A DNA stretch of 64,000 nt from Cryobacterium sp. BB307 (lineage in GTDB: Bacteria > Actinomycetota > Actinomycetes > Actinomycetales > Microbacteriaceae), in NCBI RefSeq assembly GCF_012274275.1, contig NZ_JAANZA010000001.1, positions 372,001 to 436,000 of the forward strand. Reading direction: 5' to 3'. The position numbers were made by a program, and so were the translations under genes. Shown here piece after piece: positions 7,268 through 14,480 of the stretch; within the stretch, counting starts at the first letter, position 1; every line of letters starts with the position of its first letter. Under the pieces are notes generated by a model. The model was given only the letters and a program-made list of their open reading frames with translations. It was not told where the DNA came from and did no database searches.

Positions 7268-7927
7268 ATGTCCACTTGGCACGACGTCGACCGTTACATC
7301 AACCGCGAACTCGTGAAGCAGGATGCGGCGCTTGCCGGCGTCCTCCAGGCGAATGAATCCGCCGACCTGCCGATGATCGACGTGTCACCGGCGCACGGAA
7401 AGTTTCTGATGCTGCTCGCGCAGATCTGCCGTGCACGCCGAGTGCTCGAAATCGGAACGCTCGGCGGCTACAGCTCGATCTGGCTCGCCAAGGGGCTGCA
7501 GCCGGGGGGCCGGGTGATCTCGCTCGAGGCGATGCCGAAGCATGCGGAGGTCGCGCGTGCGAACATCCGCCGCGCCGGATTCGCCGACCGCATCGAGGTG
7601 CGACTGGCGCCGGCGGTCGAGACGCTTGCGATGATGGTCAACGAAGGCGCCGAGCGTTTCGACATGGTCTTCATCGACGCCGACAAGGCGAACAACGCGA
7701 AGTACGTCGAGTGGGCGCTCATGCTCACTCGCTCGGGATCGATCATCGTGATCGACAACGTCGTGCGCGGCGGCGCTGTGCTGTCCGAGGATGGCGGCGA
7801 CCCATCCGTTGTCGGCACGCGCGCCGCGATCGAACTCATCTCCAGCGACCCCCGCCTCGACGGCACCGCCATCCAGACCGTCGGTATCAAGGGCTGGGAC
7901 GGCTTCGCCATCGCCCGCGTCGTGTAA
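7268..7927 (+). CDS. O-methyltransferase family 3 (SAM-dependent)
   Basis: The protein has 219 residues, typical for the catechol O-methyltransferase-like family 3. The SAM-binding site reads RVLEIGTLGGYSSIWLAKGL near residue 60, and the metal/substrate region reads FDMVFIDADKANNAKYV and IIVIDNVVRGG. Substrate unknown; most relatives methylate catechol-type hydroxyls. A CACAAT -10-like hexamer (7256-7261) lies exactly six bases before the ATG, suggesting a leaderless mRNA. It converges with the ArsR gene, leaving six bases between stops. Confidence 0.85.
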   Translation: MSTWHDVDRYINRELVKQDAALAGVLQANESADLPMIDVSPAHGKFLMLLAQICRARRVLEIGTLGGYSSIWLAKGLQPGGRVISLEAMPKHAEVARANIRRAGFADRIEVRLAPAVETLAMMVNEGAERFDMVFIDADKANNAKYVEWALMLTRSGSIIVIDNVVRGGAVLSEDGGDPSVVGTRAAIELISSDPRLDGTAIQTVGIKGWDGFAIARVV

Positions 7928-7933
7928 GTCCGC

Positions 7934-8281
7934 TCAGGTGAGCAGGAACTTCGATACCGAGTCAAGTGCCCCGGGCACGAGCGAGTAGTAAGCCCAGGTT
8001 CCGCGCTGCGAGCGCGAGAGAAAACCGGCGTCGGACAGCACCTTCAGGTGGTGCGACACGGTGGGCTGACTGAGACCGAGCGGCTCGGTCAGGTCACACA
8101 CGCACGCTTCCTGGTTCTCGGATGCGGCCACGATCGAGATGAGACGCAGTCGGGCAGGGTCGGCAAGGGCCTTGAGTCCCCGCGCCAGCTCGACAGCCGA
8201 CTCCGCGCTCAGCGTCTCGCGCGTCAGCGGCTCGCAGCTCGAGCAAGCATCCACGACGGTGAGCGTGCGCGTATCGGTCAT
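7934..8281 (-). CDS. ArsR-family metalloregulator
   Basis: The protein has 115 residues. The winged helix includes LGLSQPTVSHHLKVLSDAGFL, and the metal-sensing motif is ACVCDL in helix 3, the ELCVCDL-type arsenite site of classical ArsR/CadC. An extra CSSC near residue 12 could add thiol ligands. TAGGAT (8289-8294, minus strand) lies seven bases before the ATG, so the transcript is probably leaderless. No arsenite pump or arsenate reductase is next to it, so its targets may be elsewhere or the divergent VOC operon. Confidence 0.85.
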   Translation of the reverse strand: MTDTRTLTVVDACSSCEPLTRETLSAESAVELARGLKALADPARLRLISIVAASENQEACVCDLTEPLGLSQPTVSHHLKVLSDAGFLSRSQRGTWAYYSLVPGALDSVSKFLLT

Positions 8282-8304
8282 GAAAAGAATCCTAGTCCAA
8301 TTCA

Positions 8305-8333
8305 TTGACAAACATCGATGGATGTCAGAAACT
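8305..8333 (+). promoter_or_regulatory. Divergent promoter with ArsR-type operator
   Basis: TTGACA (8305-8310) and GAAACT (8328-8333) are 17 bases apart on the plus strand. The spacer contains the palindrome ACATC-N4-GATGT (8312-8325). It lies between the ArsR gene and the rightward ORFs, so ArsR binding here would control the rightward transcript. The -10 match is weak. Confidence 0.4.
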
Positions 8334-8369
8334 GCTTCCATTGATCATTGTCGATGAAGGGAAACGAAG

Positions 8370-8534
8370 ATGTTGGCAGGACTGAACCCCAACGGGTTCC
8401 TTCGACTTCACGCCGTGGAGCGCGGAGTGCTGATGGAAAGAACACCCCGCGGACGCCGCCCGAGTTCGGTGACATCCACTCCGTGTCCGGCCGCGCTGGT
8501 CGCCGCACCGGCAGCATCCATGGCGTGCTGCTGA
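8370..8534 (+). CDS. Possible small ORF (54 aa) coupled to the VOC gene
   Basis: An ATG at 8370 follows a purine-rich GAAGGGAAACGAAG and opens a 54-codon frame. Its TGA (8532-8534) overlaps the ATG of the VOC gene as TGATG. The peptide (MLAGLNPNGFLRLHAVERGV..., ending ACC) is rich in Ala, Pro and Arg and I do not recognise it. It may be a coupling leader, or merely an open frame in a GC-rich 5' region. Confidence 0.25.
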   Translation: MLAGLNPNGFLRLHAVERGVLMERTPRGRRPSSVTSTPCPAALVAAPAASMACC

Positions 8535-8989
8535 TGGCTGAGCAACGACCCGTCCTCCAGTTGCGGGTGGTCATGGAGGTCGACGACTTCGAGGCTGCAC
8601 TCGCCTTCTACCGAGACACACTCGGGCTGGACGAGCAGCTCGCTTTCGAGGGCGAGGGCGACGCTCGGGTCGCGATCCTCGACGCCGGCAGGGCAACTCT
8701 CGAGCTCGCCAACCACGCCCAGAAGGACCTGATCGACACCATCGAGACCGGTGAGCGACAGGGCCGTGGCATCCGTCTCGCGTTCGAGGTGACGGATGGG
8801 CGCGGAACCACGCGGCGCCTCGAAGCGGCCGGCGCGACGATCATCGGGGAGCCACGAGAGACCCCGTGGCGCTCGCTCAATTCCCGGCTGGAGAGCCCCA
8901 CCGGCCAGCAGATCACCGTGTTCGAGGAGCTCGAGGACTCCGAGGAGCGCCGCCAACGCGAGGGCTTCGGCACGAGCGACGAGCGCTGA
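8534..8989 (+). CDS. VOC (glyoxalase/bleomycin resistance) family protein
   Basis: The protein has 151 residues and one vicinal-oxygen-chelate fold made of two beta-alpha-beta-beta-beta halves: QLRVVMEVDDFEAALAFYRDTLGL at the start and RGIRLAFEVTDGRGTTRRLEAAGA in the second half, ending SPTGQQITVFEEL. The exact substrate cannot be told from sequence. It lacks the vicinal cysteines of ArsI arsenic lyases even though it faces an ArsR gene. The ATG at 8534 begins the domain; the longer upstream frame is low-complexity. Confidence 0.75.
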   Translation: MAEQRPVLQLRVVMEVDDFEAALAFYRDTLGLDEQLAFEGEGDARVAILDAGRATLELANHAQKDLIDTIETGERQGRGIRLAFEVTDGRGTTRRLEAAGATIIGEPRETPWRSLNSRLESPTGQQITVFEELEDSEERRQREGFGTSDER

Positions 8990-9099
8990 CAAGCGCCGCG
9001 AAGCTCCCTGGTGAGCGCTTGCGCTCTCGAGGACCGAACCGGAGGATGGTGAGCGTGGCGTCCCCCGCCCCCTGAGCCCACGATGACTACGACACCTCG

Positions 9100-9648
9100 A
9101 TGACCACACCCACAGAAGCTTCTCCCGGGCCGAACGGTGGCTCCGGCCCTACGGGCAGGCGCTCGAGGATGGCCGCCGTCGGCGATTATCTCGCAACGGA
9201 GCAGGGCGTGTACGGCGTCATCCTCGTCGCCGGCCTGGTGGTCGTGAGCGGGTCGGAGCCCGCGCTGACGGCGTTCGTCACGGTCGTCACCACCGTCGTC
9301 GTTTTCTGGGCGGCTCACGTCTACGCCGGAACGGTCGCTAACCACCGAAAGGTGGGCGGTCGGATGATCGGCCTGAGCGAGTCGTTCGTCGCGGCGCTGC
9401 GGCCATCCTGGGGGTTGCTGGTCTCCGCGCTGATTCCCGCAGCGATCCTGCTGCTAGGAGTCACGAAGGCCGTTCCAGATGATGCGGCCCAGTGGGCCGC
9501 GCTATGGGTGTGCGTCGGCGTGCTGGCGATACTCGGCTTCGTCGCATTCCGGCGCCGCGGCTCACGACTCGCCGTCTGCCTCCTCGGCGCCGTCGGGACC
9601 GCCGCTTTCGGCCTCATCATGGTCGCCCTCAAGGTGCTCCTGCACTGA
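9100..9648 (+). CDS. Hypothetical integral membrane protein, 182 aa
   Basis: After a hydrophilic N-terminus of about 30 residues there are four or five hydrophobic segments: GVILVAGLVVVSG, ALTAFVTVVTTVVVFWAAHVY, WGLLVSALIPAAILLLGV, WAALWVCVGVLAILGFVAF and CLLGAVGTAAFGLIMVALKV. No catalytic motif is visible and I cannot assign a family with confidence. It converges with the SHOCT small-protein cluster. Confidence 0.65.
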   Translation: MTTPTEASPGPNGGSGPTGRRSRMAAVGDYLATEQGVYGVILVAGLVVVSGSEPALTAFVTVVTTVVVFWAAHVYAGTVANHRKVGGRMIGLSESFVAALRPSWGLLVSALIPAAILLLGVTKAVPDDAAQWAALWVCVGVLAILGFVAFRRRGSRLAVCLLGAVGTAAFGLIMVALKVLLH

Positions 9649-9665
9649 GACCGGGGCACCCGTGC

Positions 9666-10019
9666 TCAGCCGAGCAGTTTTGCCTTGGCCGCAGCGAACT
9701 CAGCGTCCGAGAGGATGCCCTGCGCGTGCATGGCACCCAGTTGGTTCAGTTGGCCCATGAGGTCGTCGCCGCCGCCCGCTGCGGCCGGAGCCGCCGGTGC
9801 GGGCGCGGCAGCCTGCGCGTTTGCAACGGCCTGTGCCGCGGCGGCGTCCATCGCATCCTGCTGCTGTTGCGCCTGCCACGCCTGCTCCTGGGCGGCGTCC
9901 TGCGCCTTCCCCTCCTGGCGTGCGGCGACCCGACCGGAGACCGCGGTTGCGGTTCCGGCGACAACAGCGGTGCGCGCCGCCATGCCGACGAGTCCCGGGC
10001 GTCCACCTCTACGAAGCAT
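9666..10019 (-). CDS. Short protein with C-terminal SHOCT domain
   Basis: The protein has 117 residues: a basic N-terminus, a short hydrophobic stretch (GMAARTAVVAGTATAVSG), a Gln/Ala-rich helix (AAQEQAWQAQQQQDAMDAAAA), an Ala/Pro linker, then a SHOCT module (LMGQLNQLGAMHAQGILSDAEFAAAKAKLLG). SHOCT is a short C-terminal oligomerisation module common in actinobacteria. The ATG at 10019 precedes the basic N-terminus. It lies 13 bases after the DUF6325 gene and is surely co-transcribed. Confidence 0.8.
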   Translation of the reverse strand: MLRRGGRPGLVGMAARTAVVAGTATAVSGRVAARQEGKAQDAAQEQAWQAQQQQDAMDAAAAQAVANAQAAAPAPAAPAAAGGGDDLMGQLNQLGAMHAQGILSDAEFAAAKAKLLG

Positions 10020-10032
10020 GGTCTTCTCCTTC

Positions 10033-10452
10033 TCACCCTGCGTGCTCGGCCAAGTACGCGTTGACCAGCGGCGCGGGTACACCCTGCCGCGCCACCACGA
10101 ACCCTCCGGCATCGAATAGCGCAGCCGAGAACGCCTTGGCCCAGAGCAGTTCGACTGTGAGAATGGCCGCGGATGCCCCGGGCGGAACATTCGCGGCGAG
10201 ATCCGCGATGTCCTCTTCCCCCGCGAGCCCTGCCAGATCAAGTTTCGGCACGTTGGGGTCATCAATCGTGTCCGACAGTTCCATGGTGGTGAGCTCGCCA
10301 TCCTCAGAGCGCCGAACAAAGACGAGGTCGAGAACGTTCACCGTGCCCGAAGCGACAAGGTCATGCAGTGCCTTGAGGACACCGGGACCGGGCCGATCAC
10401 CGTCGAAGCCGATTGCGTAGAACTCGATGGGACCGTAGTCGAACGTGGTCAT
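10033..10452 (-). CDS. DUF6325 family protein
   Basis: The protein has 139 residues and matches the DUF6325 pattern I recall: YGPIEFYAIGFDG at the start, LVASGTVNVLDLVFVRRSEDG, then GEEDIADLAANVPPGASAAILTVELLWAKAF and a final VVARQGVPAPLVN. Function unknown; members are often encoded beside SHOCT proteins, as here. A Shine-Dalgarno GAGGTATCCC precedes the ATG. Confidence 0.8.
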   Translation of the reverse strand: MTTFDYGPIEFYAIGFDGDRPGPGVLKALHDLVASGTVNVLDLVFVRRSEDGELTTMELSDTIDDPNVPKLDLAGLAGEEDIADLAANVPPGASAAILTVELLWAKAFSAALFDAGGFVVARQGVPAPLVNAYLAEHAG

Positions 10453-10479
10453 GGGATACCTCCTCTAGCCGGGGACCGG

Positions 10480-10890
10480 CTAGCTCATCGCTGACGCTGG
10501 CCGCGAGCCCTGCGACCGCAGCGCCTCAGCCTTGAGCGCTTCGTACTCCGCCTGAGTGATCGCCCCGGAGTCCAGCAGTGACTTCGCGGTAGCGATGTCG
10601 CTCACCGAGCTGGTGGAGCCGGCGGTCTGCCGGATGTACTCATCCTGTGCCGCCTGCATCGAGCGAGCCTGGGACATGGAGCGACGAGTCATACCGTCGC
10701 CGCGCGCGATGAGGTAGACCAGCGCGGTCAGGAACGGGACGAAGACCAACAGCAGAATCCACAGCGCCTTCATCCATCCGTTCAGCTCGTGATCGCGGAA
10801 GATGTCGGCGAGGATGGAAAAGAGCACCATCAGGTAGGCGATGAAGACAAAGCTCCAGAAGAACCAGGAGATCCAACTCCACAGGTCCAT
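10480..10890 (-). CDS. PLDc_N-type membrane protein with SHOCT domain
   Basis: The protein has 136 residues. Two transmembrane helices (WISWFFWSFVFIAYLMVLFSIL and ALWILLLVFVPFLTALVYLIA) flank DIFRDHELNGWMKA, the pattern of the PLDc_N-like membrane module. A cytoplasmic helix and a C-terminal SHOCT (KSLLDSGAITQAEYEALKAEAL) follow. The ATG at 10890 is used because the first helix starts at once; longer frames add unlikely residues. It is part of the DUF6325/SHOCT run. Confidence 0.8.
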   Translation of the reverse strand: MDLWSWISWFFWSFVFIAYLMVLFSILADIFRDHELNGWMKALWILLLVFVPFLTALVYLIARGDGMTRRSMSQARSMQAAQDEYIRQTAGSTSSVSDIATAKSLLDSGAITQAEYEALKAEALRSQGSRPASAMS

Positions 10891-10939
10891 GTCGACCCCA
10901 ATCGTCGGGGGCGGGCCACACGCTCGCCACTGAGCCAAG

Positions 10940-11197
10940 CTACGAGTCGGACGTGTCTTGCGCGTCACCCGCGTCGGGTGAGAAGCCCTCCGGGTCGACC
11001 GGGTTCATCGACACGACCTCGATATGAAGTTCGTCGAACATGTCGAGGAGACCGAACAGGCGGGCCTGATCCGCCACGTGCCCGACGATGTGCGTGAGCC
11101 CGTGCTCGTCGGTAGCGACCTCGAAGCCGTCCAAGGCGGCTATCAACTCATGTCCGAGACGGCCACGGACGACCAGTTCTACGACGTGAGGGCTCAT
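10940..11197 (-). CDS. Hypothetical protein, 85 aa
   Basis: An 85-residue soluble protein with alternating strands and helices (HVVELVVRGRLGHELIAAL, THIVGHVADQARLFGLLDMFDELHIEVVSMNP) and an acidic tail. The layout suggests a small ferredoxin-like or ACT-like alpha/beta fold, but I cannot name a family. It is the most upstream gene of the leftward small-protein cluster and diverges from the large LuxR regulator at 11323. Confidence 0.6.
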   Translation of the reverse strand: MSPHVVELVVRGRLGHELIAALDGFEVATDEHGLTHIVGHVADQARLFGLLDMFDELHIEVVSMNPVDPEGFSPDAGDAQDTSDS

Positions 11198-11322
11198 GTC
11201 AGGCCCTTCTCCCCGGCCGACGCTGGGGCACCGCGCCGCACCTCTCCAACAGGGTGCGGCACGACCCTTTCGCCGCCGTCACCCCCGTGGGATGATTGCG
11301 TTAATCACGGAAGGCAGTTGCC

Positions 11323-13908
11323 TTGGCCCAGACGCGGAGAATTCCGCCGCACGCCGTTGATAGACCCGAACTGCGACATCAGCTCGACACCGGGCTGGCC
11401 GCCCCGCTCACTCTGCTCGTCGCACCCGCAGGCGCGGGCAAGACGGTGTTGCTCTCGCAATGGGTGCCGACGCGACCCGAACTTGCCGTCGCATGGCTGG
11501 ATGTCACATCCGCCGATGACGACTCAGTGCACTTCGCACGGCGCATCGTTCACGCGCTTGGCGCGCTTGATTCCCGGCTCAGTGAAATCGTTCCACTAGG
11601 TGAGCCGGGGGGCGGCCTTGGCGCCGCCATGGTCGAAGCGCTCGGCACTGCGCTCGGGCATGTCAGTCGTGAAGTGGTCGTCATCCTCGACGATCTGCAC
11701 AACTTGACGAATCGTTCCACTGTCGAAGACCTGTGGGCCCTCGCCGACCGCCTGCCACCTAACGCGCACCTCGTCTTCTCCTCGCGCGCCGACCTCCGGC
11801 TCGCATGGAGCCGACACCGGCTGCAGCACGGTCTCGTCGAGCTTCGGCAGGCTCAACTGGCATTCGACGAACGCGACACGGGGGCCGTCCTGACGAAGAT
11901 CACCGGGCGTCCGGTCGATGAGATCACCGCGGTCTCTGTCATGCGTCACACGGAGGGGTGGGCCGCGGGCATCCAGCTAGCCGGACTCACGCTTCGCTTC
12001 CACGCTGACCCCGAAGTGCTCGTCGACACGCTCGCTGAAACCGATCGACTCATCGTCGACTTCCTGAGCCAGGAGGTGTTAGACGCCCAGACGCCGAGTC
12101 GACGACGCGCGCTTCTGGCGTTGTCCGTGCTGGACGAGATGAGCGCGGGGCTCGTACAGGCTCTCACCGACGTCACCGATGGTGCAGCGCTGTTGCGGGA
12201 CCTCGAGCAAGAGTCCATGTTCGTCGTGCCCTTGCCGGGACGCAGGGACTGGTACAGGTTCCACCACCTGTTCCGCGATCTGCTCCGCTACCGTCTGCGT
12301 GCGACCGATGCCCAAGCCGAGACCCGGCTTCGGCAGGCTGCCGCGGATTGGTATCTCGCTGCGGATGATCCCGCCTCTGCGATCGAGTGCTTCCTGCGGG
12401 GGCGAATGTGGCCCGTCGCCCTCGACCTCATCTTCCAACACGGGCGGGCCGTCTGGGAACGCGGCGGCTTCGCGACGATCGCCCGCTGGCTGTCGATCGT
12501 GCCGCGCGAAGTGCGCCTCGCGCGCCCAGGTGCCGAAGCGCTCTACGGGATCCTGGCCAGTATGACTGGGCGGGCGGCCGAGGGCGAAGACATCTTCCGA
12601 GCGCTCTTGTCGGATTCACGAACTGGCGACGGCTACCGCCTTGTGGTCTCCACCTATGTCGCAGGGGTCGTCCAGTTCCGTCCGCATCCCGAGATCTACC
12701 TCGCGGACGCACTGAGCACCATAGAGCTCCTTGACGCGCAGCCGGACACTCCAATTCCCGACCTCCTCCAACTGACCGACCGGGATCAGTTGGCTGCCTT
12801 GGCCGCGGTCTCAGCAGGTCGCGCGTATCTGTTCATGAATCAGCTCGAGCAGTCGCGAGAGTGGCTGGAGAGAGGTCTCGCGTCGATGGGCGGGCGTTAC
12901 GGACTTCACCGTGTGCATGGGCTGGGAAGCCTGGCGCTCGCAGAAGCGTGGAGCGGATGCCTTCGCGCCGCGACCGAACACGCCGATGAGGCACTGGATC
13001 TCGCGCGCGAGCTATCCCTTCTCAGCCAACCGGCACCAGGGGACGCATACTTGGCTCGCGCATTCGTGGCGATCCAGAAGGGAGAGCCGCAGTCCGGGGC
13101 GATCGCGCTCCACGAGGGGAGCCTGCGAGCCGCGGCGGACCAGCGCAACCCGCTCCTCTGGTTGGCACACCTAGGCTCCAAGCTGACCGACCCTCTCGGC
13201 ACGGACCCATCAGCTATTCAACCGACGGGCACGCCGCCGCCGATAGTCAGGCAGTCCCTTCTCGCGCTGAGCCACCGGCTGGCGCGCTTTGACGGCGAGG
13301 CGCGGCCGATCGAGCCGCAAGGTGAATGGTCGGGGCTCGCGTTCGAGGAAATCGCAGCCGCGTTGGAAGGCGGCGATGTTAGGGCCGCACGGCAGCGACT
13401 CGCGGACATCCCCTTCCACCCTGATCCACGTGCTCCCGTGCCCGCAACCGAGCACAGGATCCTCGAGGGTTGGCTTCATTCCCTTGAGGGGCGCGGCGGA
13501 CGGGCCCGAGAGGACCTCTCCGTGGCGCTCGACGTTGCCGAGCCGGAGTGGCTCGTGCATCCGTTCCTTCGAGCCGGCCCAGTGGTCTCGCATATCATCG
13601 ATGCGATCCCCGGGTTGCCGAACCGGTTCCGCCGCACCATTGTGCAGTCATCCGAAAACGTGGGGCGTCGACGCTCTGGCGACCTGATCGAACCCCTCAC
13701 GTCAAGGGAACTGGAGATACTCGACTACCTTCCGACGCGGCTCACGAACGCCGAAGTCGCCGCTCGCTGCTACGTGTCGGTCAACACCATCAAGACACAC
13801 ATGGCGCACATCTATCGAAAGCTCGAAGTCCCGGACCGCAGCGCAGCGATCACCCGTGCTGTGGAACTGGGGCTCATAGAGACCTCGGATCCATACTCCC
13901 TGTATTGA
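11323..13908 (+). CDS. MalT-type LuxR-family regulator (large ATP-binding LuxR)
   Basis: The protein has 861 residues. The N-terminal NTPase has a Walker A APAGAGKT (residues 34-41) and a Walker B VVVILDDLHN. A winged-helix region and a long alpha-helical, TPR-like middle follow, and a LuxR helix-turn-helix ends the protein (LTSRELEILDYLPTRLTNAEVAARCYVSVNTIKTHMAHIYRKL). Such STAND-class activators oligomerise when a ligand binds the middle domain. The TTG at 11323 follows GGAAGG. Flanking genes (DUF6325, SHOCT, DUF7144) are likely targets, by position only. Confidence 0.85.
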   Translation: MAQTRRIPPHAVDRPELRHQLDTGLAAPLTLLVAPAGAGKTVLLSQWVPTRPELAVAWLDVTSADDDSVHFARRIVHALGALDSRLSEIVPLGEPGGGLGAAMVEALGTALGHVSREVVVILDDLHNLTNRSTVEDLWALADRLPPNAHLVFSSRADLRLAWSRHRLQHGLVELRQAQLAFDERDTGAVLTKITGRPVDEITAVSVMRHTEGWAAGIQLAGLTLRFHADPEVLVDTLAETDRLIVDFLSQEVLDAQTPSRRRALLALSVLDEMSAGLVQALTDVTDGAALLRDLEQESMFVVPLPGRRDWYRFHHLFRDLLRYRLRATDAQAETRLRQAAADWYLAADDPASAIECFLRGRMWPVALDLIFQHGRAVWERGGFATIARWLSIVPREVRLARPGAEALYGILASMTGRAAEGEDIFRALLSDSRTGDGYRLVVSTYVAGVVQFRPHPEIYLADALSTIELLDAQPDTPIPDLLQLTDRDQLAALAAVSAGRAYLFMNQLEQSREWLERGLASMGGRYGLHRVHGLGSLALAEAWSGCLRAATEHADEALDLARELSLLSQPAPGDAYLARAFVAIQKGEPQSGAIALHEGSLRAAADQRNPLLWLAHLGSKLTDPLGTDPSAIQPTGTPPPIVRQSLLALSHRLARFDGEARPIEPQGEWSGLAFEEIAAALEGGDVRAARQRLADIPFHPDPRAPVPATEHRILEGWLHSLEGRGGRAREDLSVALDVAEPEWLVHPFLRAGPVVSHIIDAIPGLPNRFRRTIVQSSENVGRRRSGDLIEPLTSRELEILDYLPTRLTNAEVAARCYVSVNTIKTHMAHIYRKLEVPDRSAAITRAVELGLIETSDPYSLY

Positions 13909-13940
13909 CCTGCCGCCTAGCCGCGCGACCCGGTTGAGCC

Positions 13941-13978
13941 AGAATCACCCCTGCCGGGTGAGGACGACCGGTGATTCT
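13941..13978. terminator. Hairpin after the MalT-type regulator
   Basis: AGAATCACC (13941-13949) pairs with GGTGATTCT (13970-13978), and CACCC/GGGTG forms an inner stem. It sits between the regulator stop and the DUF7144 gene with no U-run, so it could be a terminator or an operator. Confidence 0.4.
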
Positions 13979-14035
13979 GCTCCGTAACCTCGCACACGCG
14001 ATCCAGCGAGGTCGATGAGAGAACGAGGAGTCGCC

Positions 14036-14464
14036 ATGACGGAAATGCGTGAAACGACTGTTACCGGCTGGACAGGTTGGGCGGTCTTCGCCTCGATCAT
14101 GATGCTCATCGCCGGGGTCTTCGACGTAGTCTTCGGCCTGTTCGCGATCATCGGACCGGACAGCGCATACTTCGTGTCCACGGAGGGGAGTCTCTTCCTC
14201 CTCGACGTCTCCGGATGGGGATGGTGGCACGTGATCTCCGGCATCACCCTGCTCGTGGTCGCATTGGCGCTGATGCAGGGTGCAACGTGGGCGCGTGTCG
14301 TCGCGATCATCCTCGTTGCCCTGAACGCGCTCACCCAGATCACCCTGCTGCCGGTGCAGCCGTGGTGGTCGCTGATCCTGCTGGCCCTCGATGTGTTCGT
14401 GATTTACGCACTCACCGTGCACGGCCGCGAACTCAAGGCGGCGCAGGGGATGTCAGGGATGTGA
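14036..14464 (+). CDS. DUF7144 family membrane protein
   Basis: The protein has 142 residues and four transmembrane helices: GWAVFASIMMLIAGVFDVVFGL, WWHVISGITLLVVALAL, WARVVAIILVALNALTQI and WWSLILLALDVFVIYALTVHG. The spacing and the WGWWH and ARVVAI signatures fit DUF7144. Function unknown. The ATG at 14036 follows GAACGAGGAG; an in-frame ATG at 14015 is less likely. It lies 127 bases after the LuxR regulator and belongs to the same functional neighbourhood as the DUF6325/SHOCT genes. Confidence 0.75.
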   Translation: MTEMRETTVTGWTGWAVFASIMMLIAGVFDVVFGLFAIIGPDSAYFVSTEGSLFLLDVSGWGWWHVISGITLLVVALALMQGATWARVVAIILVALNALTQITLLPVQPWWSLILLALDVFVIYALTVHGRELKAAQGMSGM

Positions 14465-14480
14465 CCGACCGCGGTGTCGC

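Noticed and set aside
8370..8534. Remnant of an arsenic resistance gene next to ArsR
   Set aside because: No frame in 8340-8533 shows Acr3, ArsC or ArsB motifs; kept only as a possible small ORF.
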